Shown here: piece after piece, positions 33,667 to 42,588 of the stretch
Layout of the letters: each line of letters begins with the position of its first letter
Position numbering within the stretch: position 1 is the stretch's first letter
Translations under genes and position numbers: made by a program
Assembly: GCF_004118675.1 (NCBI RefSeq)
Contig: NZ_SDHZ01000005.1
Location: 186,001 to 250,000 of the forward strand
Direction of reading: 5' to 3'
Source: Filimonas effusa
GTDB lineage: Bacteria; Bacteroidota; Bacteroidia; Chitinophagales; Chitinophagaceae
DNA: 64,000 nucleotides
Notes under the pieces: generated by a model
Databases searched by the model: none
What the model saw: the letters and a program-made list of their open reading frames with translations, nothing else
Told to the model about the DNA's origin: nothing

Positions 33667-35466
33667 ATGAGAATATGGACTTTGCTACTGTCTCTAGTCT
33701 TGCTGGTAAACAACAGTAAGGCCCAAACTGCCCTCGCCAAACTCAAGTTCGAAGATGCTGAACAGGCATTCAACAACGGCGATTATAGAACGGCTATCAC
33801 TAGCCTGAAAGAAGCAGAAAAGCTTTTTGGTAAAACAAACCCGCCCATCCAACACCTTCTAATCCTCTCTCAATACAAACTACTGGAAGGAAAAGATGTT
33901 TTTATGGATATCGCTTCTCCACAAATATTTAATGAACTATATAAAAACTGCCAGCTATTCCTGCAAAAGAATAGCGATGATGAAAGGCTTACAGGAAAGT
34001 ACAAAGAAGTATATAAAATATCCGAACAGTTGAAATCGGATTTTCCTGTTGCCAGGATACAACTCATCGGCGAACTAAAGCAACGGCCCAATCCCCAAAA
34101 GTTATATCAACTCTATTGTATTTACAACGACTTGGGATGCTCCGCGAATGCCGGATATTACAGATATGAAGCTGCCACAAACGGCTATATCCCTGCAAGG
34201 GTATTAAATATGCGCGATGCAAAAGAAAAGGACATGCTGCCCCAGCAATATAAGCCCCTCATGAAGTTGGTCAGCGAAGGTGATGCGCATGCTGCACAAG
34301 TAGCGGCCTCGGTATATTATTCCGATAGTGCGCTTGCTGTGGCTTTCGATCCCTCGGCTACTACTGTCGAAATACAGGTTAAAAAAGCAGTAGCCATGTA
34401 CGAAAAGGCTGCCGCCGGCGGTGATATCACTGCCATGACTTCCTTGGGAATCTTATACAGGAATGGAGCGCAGGGAGGCTATTTGGCGCCCGACAGCGCT
34501 AAAGCTATGAACTGGTTTACTAAAGCAATAGCAAATGGAAGCATCTTGGCGGCCTATTTTAAGGGCGGATGGTACGAAAAGAATAATGATTATAAGCAGG
34601 CAATGAATATTTATAAAAACGCGTTAGAAATGGGAGGATCAGCCACCCTGTTCGATAATCTGGCTCGTAATTATCAATATGGATGGGGAGTGGAAGCTGA
34701 CTATGCCGAAGCCTTGAAATATTATAAACTGGCCCTGGTTCGGGGAAGCGTATCTGGCTATGCAAACATTGCCTTTCTCTACAGCATAGGAGGGCCCAAC
34801 CTCACGCAAAACGATTTTACCGCTCTCGAATGGTATCGCAAGGGCGCAGAAAACGGCGATGCTTATTCGATGTCTTGTATAGCAAAGGCATACTTAAAAG
34901 GGCGAGGGGTTGCTATGCATTTACAGGAAGCCGAAAAATGGTTTACCAAAGCAGCCCATGCCGGTAGGGTTAACGACATGATGATTTTAGGGGAGAACTA
35001 TACTAACAGAGACATCGGTTTCGCCGATGAAGTAACCTTTTGTTATAAAGTCAATGCGTCTGAATACGAGGAACATAGGCTGTTCTGTTCAAAGAGCGAT
35101 TCCCTGGCTGCTTACTGGTTCATGCAGGCAGCTAAAAAAGGAAATAAAAATGCAGCAGCTCAGACGGGTATGTTTTACCTCGCAGGATTATTTGGTATAA
35201 AGGAAGATGAAAAAACAGCTATGGAATATTTCAGTGCCAGCGGTGACACAGCGGCTTATACTCGCGCTTGTTTCATGATAGGTCTCAATCCGCGTCTCTA
35301 TAAAACGCCCGAACGTTCCATCTATTTTCTTACTAAAGCCGCGGAACATGGCCATGGATATGCTATGTTCAACCTTTCTAACCGCTATAAAAAAGGCTAT
35401 AACGGTTACCCAAAAGATAAAGATAAAGCCAGGTTCTGGGAACAGAAATACAACGCCACAAAATAA
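33667..35466 (+). CDS. Secreted Sel1-repeat protein, copy 2
   Basis: 599 residues from the ATG at 33667 (MRIWTLLLSLVLLVNNSKA signal peptide); the frame opens at 33637, but that lead is not signal-like. Architecture is the same as copy 1, with nearly the same N-terminal 50 residues after cleavage and the same C-terminal motif, while the central Sel1 repeats are more diverged. A 233-bp gap without a recognisable gene separates the copies, so copy 2 may have its own promoter. The pair looks like a tandem duplication. Partner and role unknown. Confidence 0.88.
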   Translation: MRIWTLLLSLVLLVNNSKAQTALAKLKFEDAEQAFNNGDYRTAITSLKEAEKLFGKTNPPIQHLLILSQYKLLEGKDVFMDIASPQIFNELYKNCQLFLQKNSDDERLTGKYKEVYKISEQLKSDFPVARIQLIGELKQRPNPQKLYQLYCIYNDLGCSANAGYYRYEAATNGYIPARVLNMRDAKEKDMLPQQYKPLMKLVSEGDAHAAQVAASVYYSDSALAVAFDPSATTVEIQVKKAVAMYEKAAAGGDITAMTSLGILYRNGAQGGYLAPDSAKAMNWFTKAIANGSILAAYFKGGWYEKNNDYKQAMNIYKNALEMGGSATLFDNLARNYQYGWGVEADYAEALKYYKLALVRGSVSGYANIAFLYSIGGPNLTQNDFTALEWYRKGAENGDAYSMSCIAKAYLKGRGVAMHLQEAEKWFTKAAHAGRVNDMMILGENYTNRDIGFADEVTFCYKVNASEYEEHRLFCSKSDSLAAYWFMQAAKKGNKNAAAQTGMFYLAGLFGIKEDEKTAMEYFSASGDTAAYTRACFMIGLNPRLYKTPERSIYFLTKAAEHGHGYAMFNLSNRYKKGYNGYPKDKDKARFWEQKYNATK

Positions 35467-35580
35467 TACGCTTACACACCCTGCATGAAACCCCAAAAAA
35501 AGAGGGTGGGTCATAAATAAAAATAGCCGCTGAGAATTGCTTAAACGCGAACCCGGCTCCATCAGGTACCCGAATAAAAC

Positions 35581-35614
35581 GAGGCCGTATCGCACTTATG
35601 ATACGGCCTCTTTC
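35581..35614. terminator. Bidirectional terminator between Sel1 copy 2 and pgl
   Basis: Perfect 11-bp stem GAGGCCGTATC / GATACGGCCTC with an 8-nt loop, T-rich on the right and A-rich on the left, lying between convergent genes. Confidence 0.85.
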
Positions 35615-35624
35615 TCATATCGAA

Positions 35625-36374
35625 CTATCGCGACAACTTCGATGCCGCAGCCCTGTCTACAAACCAATGCAACTCACCCTGTTCAGGCTGTATGATCTGT
35701 GAAGGATAAAGATCTACATTCTTTATTCCTTCCAACACCTCTTTCAATACCACCGCCTTCTTCTCACCGGTAGCAAGAAAGGTTACACTGCGTGCCTTAT
35801 TAACAATGGGATAAGTAAGCGTAATACGATACATATCCTGCGCTTCCAGCCAGAACGATGTCACCCATTTGCTGCTTTCATGCACTACAGGTAATCCGGG
35901 AAACAGGCTTAAGGTATGCCCGTCATCGCCCATACCCAGTATAACAAGATCAAAGCTGAAATGAAAATCCGTCCCTCCCGGATCATCCGCCGGAACAAAA
36001 TAAGCATTCAGCAACTTCTCGTACTCCGCAGAAGCATCTTCCGGTGAAAGGTTGGTAGGCATCACATGGATCTGTGACGCAGGAACCGGCACATGATTCA
36101 GCAAAGTATCATATGCCATCTTAGCATTATTGCGCTCATCTTCAAAAGGCACAAAACGCTCGTCGCCCCAGAAAACATGCAGCTTGCTCCAGTCTATCTT
36201 ATCCTTGTAAGCATCCGTTGCCAGCAACTCGTGCAGCTTCCTGGGAGTGCTCCCGCCCGATAAAGCAATAGTAAACCTATCCTGCTTCTCCAGCGTCTTA
36301 CCAACATAGTCAACCAGCCAGTCAGCATACTCCTTACTAAGGTTGTCAGCGTTCTCCAACAAATGAATATTCAT
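35625..36374 (-). CDS. pgl: 6-phosphogluconolactonase
   Basis: Hydrolyses 6-phosphogluconolactone to 6-phosphogluconate in the oxidative pentose-phosphate pathway. 249 residues from the ATG at 36374 (MNIHLLENADNL; an ATG two codons earlier is also possible). Glucosamine/galactosamine-6-phosphate-isomerase fold with IALSGGSTPRKLHELL (about 39-54), VFWGDERFVPFED and GMGDDGHTLSLFPG. It is third in the operon gnd-zwf-pgl. The 111-bp gap after zwf is purine-rich on the coding strand and holds no gene. Confidence 0.95.
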   Translation of the reverse strand: MNIHLLENADNLSKEYADWLVDYVGKTLEKQDRFTIALSGGSTPRKLHELLATDAYKDKIDWSKLHVFWGDERFVPFEDERNNAKMAYDTLLNHVPVPASQIHVMPTNLSPEDASAEYEKLLNAYFVPADDPGGTDFHFSFDLVILGMGDDGHTLSLFPGLPVVHESSKWVTSFWLEAQDMYRITLTYPIVNKARSVTFLATGEKKAVVLKEVLEGIKNVDLYPSQIIQPEQGELHWFVDRAAASKLSR

Positions 36375-36491
36375 AAACAAGACAGCTTTAATTAATGAAA
36401 AACACCTATAATCCCCCTATCTCCAGAATCTCCTCCGCCATCTCTCTCCCAAACCACCGACATCCCCTCTGTTATCTGTCATCCATCATCT

Positions 36492-37988
36492 CTACTTCAC
36501 TTTTGCCCAGTTATGCCCATCCCTCGCAATCAACGCTTCGGCATCTTCAGGCCCCCAGCTGTTAGGTGCATAATTCGGGAAATCTACAGGAGGACGCGCC
36601 TCCCAGGCTTCAATGATAGGCATGACTACCCGCCAGGCAGCTTCTACCTGGTCGGCACGCATGAACTGTGTGGCATTGCCTTCCATTACATCCAGCAATA
36701 AGGTTTCATATGCTTCCGGTTCATGATCATAAGCATCCTTATAACTGAACTTCATATCAACAGGGTTCAACGTCATAGACTGGCCAGGACGTTTGGCCTG
36801 GAAACGCAACCTGATATCCATATCCGGCTGTATACTAATCGTCAAACGGTTAGGACGCCACGTCTCCGCAGCTTCCTGTGGAAATGCAAAATGCGGCGCC
36901 TGCTTGAACTCGATAGTAATGCTGGTTGTCTTTTCATGCAAATACTTACCTGTACGAACATAGAAAGGAACACCCTGCCAGCGCCAGTTCTCGATATAGA
37001 ACTTCACAGCAGCAAACGTCTCTATAGTAGAGGTAGGATCAACATTCTTTTCCGAACGGTATGCCCTAACCTTCTGCCCCTGCATCCAGCCTTCTGCATA
37101 CTGACCCCGAACAGCCACCTCATGCACCTGGTCTTTCGTAATCGGACGAATAGCATTCAGCACATCCACCTTCTTGTTACGGATCTCATTGGCTTCAAAC
37201 GATACCGGGGCCTCCATACCAATGATACACAGCAATTGCAGTATATGATTCTGAACCATGTCGCGTAAAGCGCCCGACTGCTCATAATAACCGCCCCTGT
37301 CTTCTACACCCACCGTTTCGGCAGCAGTGATCTGTATATGATCAATGTAGTTCCGGTTCCATAACGGCTCAAACAATGCATTCGCAAAACGCAATGCCAG
37401 CAGGTTCTGAACAGTTTCCTTGCCCAGGTAATGATCGATACGATACACCTGGTCTTCAGAAAAGATCTTGTTCAGCAACGCATTCAGCTCAGTAGCGCTT
37501 TGCAGATCATGCCCAAAAGGTTTCTCTACTACAATACGGGTGAAGTTGGTATCCTTGCAAAACTCCAGGCCACCCAGTTTAACGGCGATATCCGGAACCA
37601 GCTGCGGCGCCACCGCCAGGTAAAACATCACATTTACATGGCCGCCCCACTGCTCTTCATATTCCTTTACCACATCGGTAAGCTTATGATAAGCCGCTGC
37701 ATCACCCGCATCCATCTGCAGGTAACGGATGCTCTGCGAAAATTTCCCCCAGCTCTCTTCACTCTTACGGCGCGAAAACTCCTGGATGCCATCATACAGG
37801 TGTGTACGGAACTTGTCATCCGAATAGTCAGTCCGCCCCAGGCCTACAATGGCAAACTTCTCGGGCATCCAGTTATCGATGAATAAATTATATAACGCAG
37901 GCGTCAGTTTGCGTTGATTAAGGTCGCCGCTACCTCCGAAAATGAAGATGACGGTGGCAGGTGGTCTTTTATTGGTACTGTGTGCCAT
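36492..37988 (-). CDS. zwf: Glucose-6-phosphate 1-dehydrogenase
   Basis: Oxidises glucose-6-phosphate to 6-phosphogluconolactone, making NADPH. 498 residues, normal for the family. N-terminal nucleotide-binding motif FGGSGDLNQRKL (about 18-29), active-site peptide RIDHYLGKE (about 183-191) and the large C-terminal domain with RTGKYL. It starts 6 bp after the gnd stop, so the two are tightly coupled. Confidence 0.97.
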   Translation of the reverse strand: MAHSTNKRPPATVIFIFGGSGDLNQRKLTPALYNLFIDNWMPEKFAIVGLGRTDYSDDKFRTHLYDGIQEFSRRKSEESWGKFSQSIRYLQMDAGDAAAYHKLTDVVKEYEEQWGGHVNVMFYLAVAPQLVPDIAVKLGGLEFCKDTNFTRIVVEKPFGHDLQSATELNALLNKIFSEDQVYRIDHYLGKETVQNLLALRFANALFEPLWNRNYIDHIQITAAETVGVEDRGGYYEQSGALRDMVQNHILQLLCIIGMEAPVSFEANEIRNKKVDVLNAIRPITKDQVHEVAVRGQYAEGWMQGQKVRAYRSEKNVDPTSTIETFAAVKFYIENWRWQGVPFYVRTGKYLHEKTTSITIEFKQAPHFAFPQEAAETWRPNRLTISIQPDMDIRLRFQAKRPGQSMTLNPVDMKFSYKDAYDHEPEAYETLLLDVMEGNATQFMRADQVEAAWRVVMPIIEAWEARPPVDFPNYAPNSWGPEDAEALIARDGHNWAKVK

Positions 37989-37994
37989 GATTTT

Positions 37995-39419
37995 TTATTT
38001 GTTAGTGTTTCCCCATTCTGTATGAAAACTGCCTTCTTTATCGATACGCTGATAAGTATGCGCTCCGAAATAATCACGCTGCGCCTGTATCAGGTTGGTA
38101 GACATACGCTCTGTTGTATAGGCGTCATAATATGCCAGGGCACTCATAAGTCCGCCTACAGGAACATGATGCGCTACCGCGGTAGTGATCACCGCGCGCA
38201 GGCTTTCCTGTTTCTCTTTCACAATATTCGCCAGCGAAGCATCCAGCAGGATATTGGGCAGATCGGCCTTGCTGCTGAAAGCCTTGTAGAAATCCTGTAA
38301 CAAGGTAGAACGGATGATACACCCCCCTCTCCAGGCCTTTACCACATCCTGTAAAGGAATATCCATCGACAGTTCTTTCGATGCCTGGAACAACATTGCC
38401 AGCCCCTGCGCATAACAAAGGATAATAGCGGCATACAATGCATCACCCGCTTGTTTTACCAGCGCCTGCTTATCGCCGCTGTAAGGCTGCAACGCCGAAG
38501 GATACAACCTGGCAGCCTCCACGCGCTCCGCTTTATAACCCGAAATAGTACGCATAGCTACCGCAGTATCGATAGTAGGAATGGCAATAGGCAGATCCAT
38601 TGCATCCTGTGAAGTCCATTTACCGGTGCCTTTCGAGCCCGCTTTGTCCAGGATAACATCTACCAGGCGTTTGCCGGTCTCGGGATCATCCTGCAGGAAT
38701 ATATCCCGGGTAATTTCAATCAGGTACGATTGCAGCTCACCCTCATTCCATTGTTTGAAGATCTCATGAAGCTGGTCGTTATCAAAGCCGGCGCCTTTAT
38801 GAAGCAGGTCATAAACCTCGCTTATCAGCTGCATAATGGCATACTCGATACCGTTATGCACCATCTTCACATAGTGACCGGCAGCATCCTTACCCATATA
38901 AGCCGTACAAGGCTCACCATTCACTTTTGCCGAAATGGCGTCAAGCAAAGGCTGAATATGTTTGTAAGCTTCCTTGTCTCCGCCCGGCATAATGCTCGGA
39001 CCGGTACGGGCGCCATATTCACCACCCGAAACACCCATGCCCATAAAATGTAAACCCTTTTCTTCCAGGTATTTTACACGACGCAGGGTATCGGTATAAT
39101 GCGAGTTACCTCCGTCTATCACCACATCCCCCTTCTGTAACAAGGGCAGCAGGCTTTCAATAACATCGTCTACAGGCTTGCCGGCAGGAACCAGCATCAT
39201 CACCCTCCGGGGCTGCGATAGCTGCTGAATCATCTGCTCCAGGGAAGTAACACCCTTCACAGTCGTACCCGCAGTGGCGGCAGCTTCCAGCGACGAAGCC
39301 TTCTGCGTATCCTTATCAAACCCAATCACGCTAAACCCATGATCTGCCATATTCAGCAGCAGGTTTCTCCCCATTACGCCCAAGCCAATCATGCCAAAAT
39401 CGTATGTTTTGTTCTCCAT
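37995..39419 (-). CDS. gnd: 6-phosphogluconate dehydrogenase (decarboxylating)
   Basis: Converts 6-phosphogluconate to ribulose-5-phosphate, CO2 and NADPH. 474 residues, the long-chain form. N-terminal Rossmann motif GLGVMGRNLLLNMADHG (about 12-28), the catalytic region with MGMGVSGGEYGARTGPSIMPGG (two parts, about 125-146) and KMVHNGIEYAIMQLI (about 183-197). Leads the gnd-zwf-pgl operon; rpiB, encoded near the right end of the window, would act on its product. Confidence 0.97.
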   Translation of the reverse strand: MENKTYDFGMIGLGVMGRNLLLNMADHGFSVIGFDKDTQKASSLEAAATAGTTVKGVTSLEQMIQQLSQPRRVMMLVPAGKPVDDVIESLLPLLQKGDVVIDGGNSHYTDTLRRVKYLEEKGLHFMGMGVSGGEYGARTGPSIMPGGDKEAYKHIQPLLDAISAKVNGEPCTAYMGKDAAGHYVKMVHNGIEYAIMQLISEVYDLLHKGAGFDNDQLHEIFKQWNEGELQSYLIEITRDIFLQDDPETGKRLVDVILDKAGSKGTGKWTSQDAMDLPIAIPTIDTAVAMRTISGYKAERVEAARLYPSALQPYSGDKQALVKQAGDALYAAIILCYAQGLAMLFQASKELSMDIPLQDVVKAWRGGCIIRSTLLQDFYKAFSSKADLPNILLDASLANIVKEKQESLRAVITTAVAHHVPVGGLMSALAYYDAYTTERMSTNLIQAQRDYFGAHTYQRIDKEGSFHTEWGNTNK

Positions 39420-39500
39420 ATAATTCCAGTTATTGCATTTGATGAATATGCAATTTATAGAATATCGGGGTAAACGGTAGAACTCAAACCAAAGGGGAAA

Positions 39501-39508
39501 TACCTTTG
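39501..39508 (+). promoter_or_regulatory. -7 element for the AhpD-like gene
   Basis: TACCTTTG fits TANNTTTG and ends 16 nt before the ATG at 39525. Confidence 0.5.
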
Positions 39509-39524
39509 CCTAAAATTTTCCGTC

Positions 39525-39875
39525 ATGAGTAAATTAGTCGAAGAGTTCAACGAATACCGCACCCGCATGAACGAGGTCATCCTCAGCAAAGACAACCTGG
39601 TGATGAAACGCCTCTGGAATCTCGATACCAACACCTACGAAGAAGGCGCCCTCGATAAAAAAACCAAGGAAATGCTCGGCCTCGTAGCCAGTATGGTGCT
39701 CCGATGCGACGACTGCATCAAATATCACCTCGGAAAAAGCTATGAGCTGGGCGTGAACACACAGGAAATGTACGAGATCTTCGCCGTAGCCAATATCGTA
39801 GGGGGCACAATCGTAGTGCCGCATACCCGCCGCGCCGCCGAATACTGGGAAGAACTACAAGCCGGTAATAGCTGA
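39525..39875 (+). CDS. Carboxymuconolactone decarboxylase/AhpD-like protein
   Basis: 116-residue cytoplasmic helical protein of the CMD/AhpD family. The redox-type motif LRCDDCIKYHLGKSYELG (about 63-80) carries the CxxC and the downstream His typical of AhpD-like alkylhydroperoxidases. A role in peroxide or thiol redox defence is possible, but single-domain relatives often have no known function. Monocistronic by layout. Confidence 0.85.
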   Translation: MSKLVEEFNEYRTRMNEVILSKDNLVMKRLWNLDTNTYEEGALDKKTKEMLGLVASMVLRCDDCIKYHLGKSYELGVNTQEMYEIFAVANIVGGTIVVPHTRRAAEYWEELQAGNS

Positions 39876-40008
39876 AAACTAGATAAATAATTGAGCATTA
39901 ACCCCTAAAACAACACACATATTAGAGAAATCATTATGTAAGCGTGAAAAATCACAATAAAAAATGGGGTTTTTCACATTTTTTAAACCGTCCGGTAGCC
40001 GCACCTTT

Positions 40009-40130
40009 GTGTCATATACCGGCAGGCTTAAATGCTGGGGGGCGTAAGAGCCTGTCGGTAAAAACTTTTTATACTTTCATTGGGGGTTATATGCTGACAC
40101 ATCTTCGGCGGTTTTCTAACCGCCGTTTCC
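40009..40130 (+). ncRNA. Candidate structured RNA ending in a terminator
   Basis: Non-coding interval with nested pairing: GTGTCA (40009-40014) with TGACAC (40095-40100) as a closing stem; ACCGGCAGGCT (40018-40028) with AGCCTGTCGGT (40049-40059), 11 bp with one G-U; then a terminator hairpin at 40106-40125. A promoter-like CACCTTTG ends at 40009, which would start transcription slightly inside the closing stem, so the true 5' end is uncertain. Not recognised as a known RNA family. It points toward the 3' end of the convergent cupin gene, which it slightly overlaps. Confidence 0.4.
40106..40130 (+). terminator. Terminator hairpin overlapping the cupin stop codon
   Basis: Perfect 8-bp stem CGGCGGTT / AACCGCCG with a 4-nt loop, followed by TTTCCTTTTT. 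The stop codon of the minus-strand cupin gene lies inside it. Confidence 0.75.
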
Positions 40131-40997
40131 TTTTTCAGCCAGTTCAAATATTTTCTTTTGCTTCCACTCGTACCACGGCACCGGAAATGTCTTCTTCAGC
40201 AAAGTATCTATACCACGCATCCCCGTCAGGTTCCATACGCCTTTTAAAGCCCCGTTGACCGAATAGTTCAATGCACGCAAACTCATCGCAAAACCACTAT
40301 CCAGGTACTCCATATGATGCCAGTAACCTCCGGGCATAAACAGCGTATCCCCATGCGAAAGCGTTACATCAAACCCCTCGGCAAACTGTACCGCCGGAAA
40401 CCGCTCTATATCAAGTTTGCTTTTACCGGCATCGTAATAATTGCTGAAATCCGCCATGCTCAACACCTCAAACGGCTTGCGGTAAAGCTTATGCTGTTCT
40501 TTATAAGGGAAAAGTAATACCCGTTTCCTGCCCGCGAACTGCGTATGCAGTATATGACTCAGGTCTATATCAAAATGCATATGCGTAATAGACCCTTCGC
40601 CGCCAACAAACAGCATCGGCATACGCTTTACAAAACCTTTCATTAAATGATCAGGCCAGGTAAAATCCTGCTTTAACTGCGGCGCATGACTGAAAATATT
40701 AAAAAGAAAGATCCGCCACGCAGCCGGCCCCCTGCTTATCATATCGATGTACTCCCCAAAACTTTTATAGTCGTCGGCCTTGTTGATAGGAGTGTAAGCA
40801 TCACTTTTGGTATTATTATAGATACCTATTCTTTTGTCGCCTGCTACAGCTTTAAAATAGTCCCAGGTCCATTTTTCTGTAGCAGGCCAGTCAGCAGAAA
40901 GATTTCTGATAACTACCGGAATGCGCGGTGCCAGGTAATTCTTTTTGAAGTGCTCAGCGGAAATGTTATCCACTATATCCACAGGGCGTAATAGCAT
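40116..40997 (-). CDS. Cupin-like JmjC-domain protein (putative Fe(II)/2-oxoglutarate oxygenase)
   Basis: 293 residues of the cupin_8/JmjC family. Segments typical of the family: IPVVIRNLSADWPATEKWT near the N-terminus; ITHMHFDIDLSHILHTQ (about 145-161), whose H-x-D supplies two iron ligands; the hydrophobic FAGRKRVLLFPY; and GGYWHHMEYL with the distal His. This suggests a cytoplasmic hydroxylase acting on a protein or small molecule. Target unknown. Convergent with the candidate RNA. Confidence 0.85.
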   Translation of the reverse strand: MLLRPVDIVDNISAEHFKKNYLAPRIPVVIRNLSADWPATEKWTWDYFKAVAGDKRIGIYNNTKSDAYTPINKADDYKSFGEYIDMISRGPAAWRIFLFNIFSHAPQLKQDFTWPDHLMKGFVKRMPMLFVGGEGSITHMHFDIDLSHILHTQFAGRKRVLLFPYKEQHKLYRKPFEVLSMADFSNYYDAGKSKLDIERFPAVQFAEGFDVTLSHGDTLFMPGGYWHHMEYLDSGFAMSLRALNYSVNGALKGVWNLTGMRGIDTLLKKTFPVPWYEWKQKKIFELAEKGNGG

Positions 40998-41101
40998 GGG
41001 TACATCGTTTACGCAAAATTAGTAGTTAAGTGCATGAAAAAAATACAGAATAAACTCCGCTGATGGTTAAAAATCGCAAACCGTAAATCGTACCTTGTGT
41101 T

Positions 41102-41710
41102 ATGCTATTACATGTACATCCCGATGATCCCCAGCCACGCCACATTAAAACCATCGTTGAGTGCCTGCGCGACGGAGGTGTTATCGTGTATCCAACCGAT
41201 ACCATCTACGGCCTCGGCTGCGATATCTTCCAGCATAAAGCCGTTGAGCGTATCTGCCGTATCAAACAAATAGATATTCGTAAAGCAAACCTCAGCTTTA
41301 TCTGTTACGACCTCAGCGACCTTAGCAAATACACCAAAAGCACAACCACCCCCCTGTACCGCCTGCTCAAAAGCTACCTGCCAGGCCCATATACCTTCAT
41401 CCTCCCGGCCAGCAAAGAAGTTCCTAAAATCCTGCAAAGCAAAAAGAATACAGTGGGACTTCGTGTTCCGGATAACAATATCGCCCGCTCCATTATCCGC
41501 GAACTCGATCACCCCATCCTCTCGGCATCCCTCCCCGGCGACATGGTCGAAGATTATACCGATCCCGAACTCATCTATGAAAACTTTGAAAAGCTCGTAG
41601 ATATCGTTGTCGACGGCGGCATCGGAGGCATGATCCCCTCAACCATTGTCGACTGTACCCAGGAGCCATACGAACTCGTACGGCAAGGCCTTGGTAAGTT
41701 TGAAGAATAG
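41102..41710 (+). CDS. Sua5/YciO/YrdC family (threonylcarbamoyl-AMP synthase-like)
   Basis: 202-residue single YrdC domain. Substrate-binding signatures: GGVIVYPTDTIYGLGCD near residues 28-44, then KQIDIRKANLSFIC and the STIVDC motif near the C-terminus. The family makes threonylcarbamoyl-AMP for the t6A modification of tRNA. The K-x-D-x-R-K spacing resembles the YciO branch, so this may be YciO-like and not the essential TsaC. It stands alone, with a partial -7 motif (TACCTTG) just before the start. Confidence 0.82.
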   Translation: MLLHVHPDDPQPRHIKTIVECLRDGGVIVYPTDTIYGLGCDIFQHKAVERICRIKQIDIRKANLSFICYDLSDLSKYTKSTTTPLYRLLKSYLPGPYTFILPASKEVPKILQSKKNTVGLRVPDNNIARSIIRELDHPILSASLPGDMVEDYTDPELIYENFEKLVDIVVDGGIGGMIPSTIVDCTQEPYELVRQGLGKFEE

Positions 41711-41864
41711 GAATAGAGGGTAGAATGGCAGATAATAGCGTATGGGGCATCAATTCAAACCAAACGTTTAACCGGGACAAGATCATTAAGCTTATCCGTT
41801 TCATATGATACAGCGCTAAAAACAGGAAAGTATAAAGGCACTGGCGCGGGGCCGGAGAAGGCGT

Positions 41865-42464
41865 TTAAAGCGCTATCTCGATCTGCTGCGGCATGATATT
41901 GAAGCTCTTGCGATGATGCTGGCAAATGCCATGTACCTCTATCGCATTCCGGTGTTCCAGCGTTCCATAACCTTTATTCTGCGCCCAGTTATAGTGGGGA
42001 AAACTGTCATGTAACTGCTTCATATAAGCATCCCGGTAAGTTTTTGCCAGTATACTGGCTGCCGCTATACTTGCATAAATACCATCACCCTTGATGATAC
42101 AATGATGAGGCGTTTCACCGTAAGAAACAAAACGGTTACCATCGATAAGCAGTAGTTCAGGGATCACCTTCAACTGATCTATCGCCAGGTGCATGGCCTT
42201 GAAAGAAGCCTTGAGTATATTGATGCGGTCAATTTCTTCCTCGCTCACCATCGCAACGCCATAGCTGATCGCTTCTTCCTCGATAACAACCCGCAGCTCA
42301 TCCCGCTGCCCAGCCGAAAGCTGTTTGCTGTCGTTAAGGAAAGGATGCCTGAAACTGGCAGGAAGTATAACCGCCGCCGCAAAAACAGGCCCGGCATAAC
42401 ATCCCCTGCCCGCTTCATCACAGCCGGCTTCTACTAACGTATCCTGGTAAAAAGGTGTAAGCAT
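41865..42464 (-). CDS. rnhB: Ribonuclease HII
   Basis: Cleaves RNA in RNA-DNA hybrids, including single misincorporated ribonucleotides. 199 residues, full length. Active-site motif [15 protein letters not shown] (about 13-27) gives the first acidic pair; LLIDGNRF supplies a further Asp; [12 protein letters not shown] is the conserved basic region. It is divergent from the heme A synthase gene. Confidence 0.96.
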   Translation of the reverse strand: MLTPFYQDTLVEAGCDEAGRGCYAGPVFAAAVILPASFRHPFLNDSKQLSAGQRDELRVVIEEEAISYGVAMVSEEEIDRINILKASFKAMHLAIDQLKVIPELLLIDGNRFVSYGETPHHCIIKGDGIYASIAAASILAKTYRDAYMKQLHDSFPHYNWAQNKGYGTLEHRNAIEVHGICQHHRKSFNIMPQQIEIAL

Positions 42465-42518
42465 TATCCTTCAGAAAACTATATAAATACCCCATAAAGG
42501 TAGCGGAAAATACTTTCA

Positions 42519-42526
42519 TACATTTG
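42519..42526 (+). promoter_or_regulatory. -7 element of heme A synthase gene
   Basis: TACATTTG is a perfect TANNTTTG. Transcription from here would include a repeat-rich leader of about 57 nt before the preferred ATG. Confidence 0.5.
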
Positions 42527-42534
42527 CCGCGCAA

Positions 42535-42588
42535 AAAACTGTACCCGGGCAAAACGTGCCCGGAAAACTGTACCCAAAAACTGTACTC
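42535..42588 (+). repeat. Leader with three direct repeats and a hairpin
   Basis: AAAACTGTACCC at 42535-42546 and 42564-42575 and AAAACTGTACTC at 42577-42588, with a perfect GC-rich hairpin CCGGGCA / TGCCCGG (42545-42563) between copies 1 and 2. Directly precedes the ATG at 42589, suggesting translational or RNA-binding control. Confidence 0.6.

Noticed and set aside
36381-36491. Purine-rich 111-bp gap between zwf and pgl as a regulatory RNA
   Set aside because: It is low-complexity GA-rich sequence without stable pairing, promoter or terminator.
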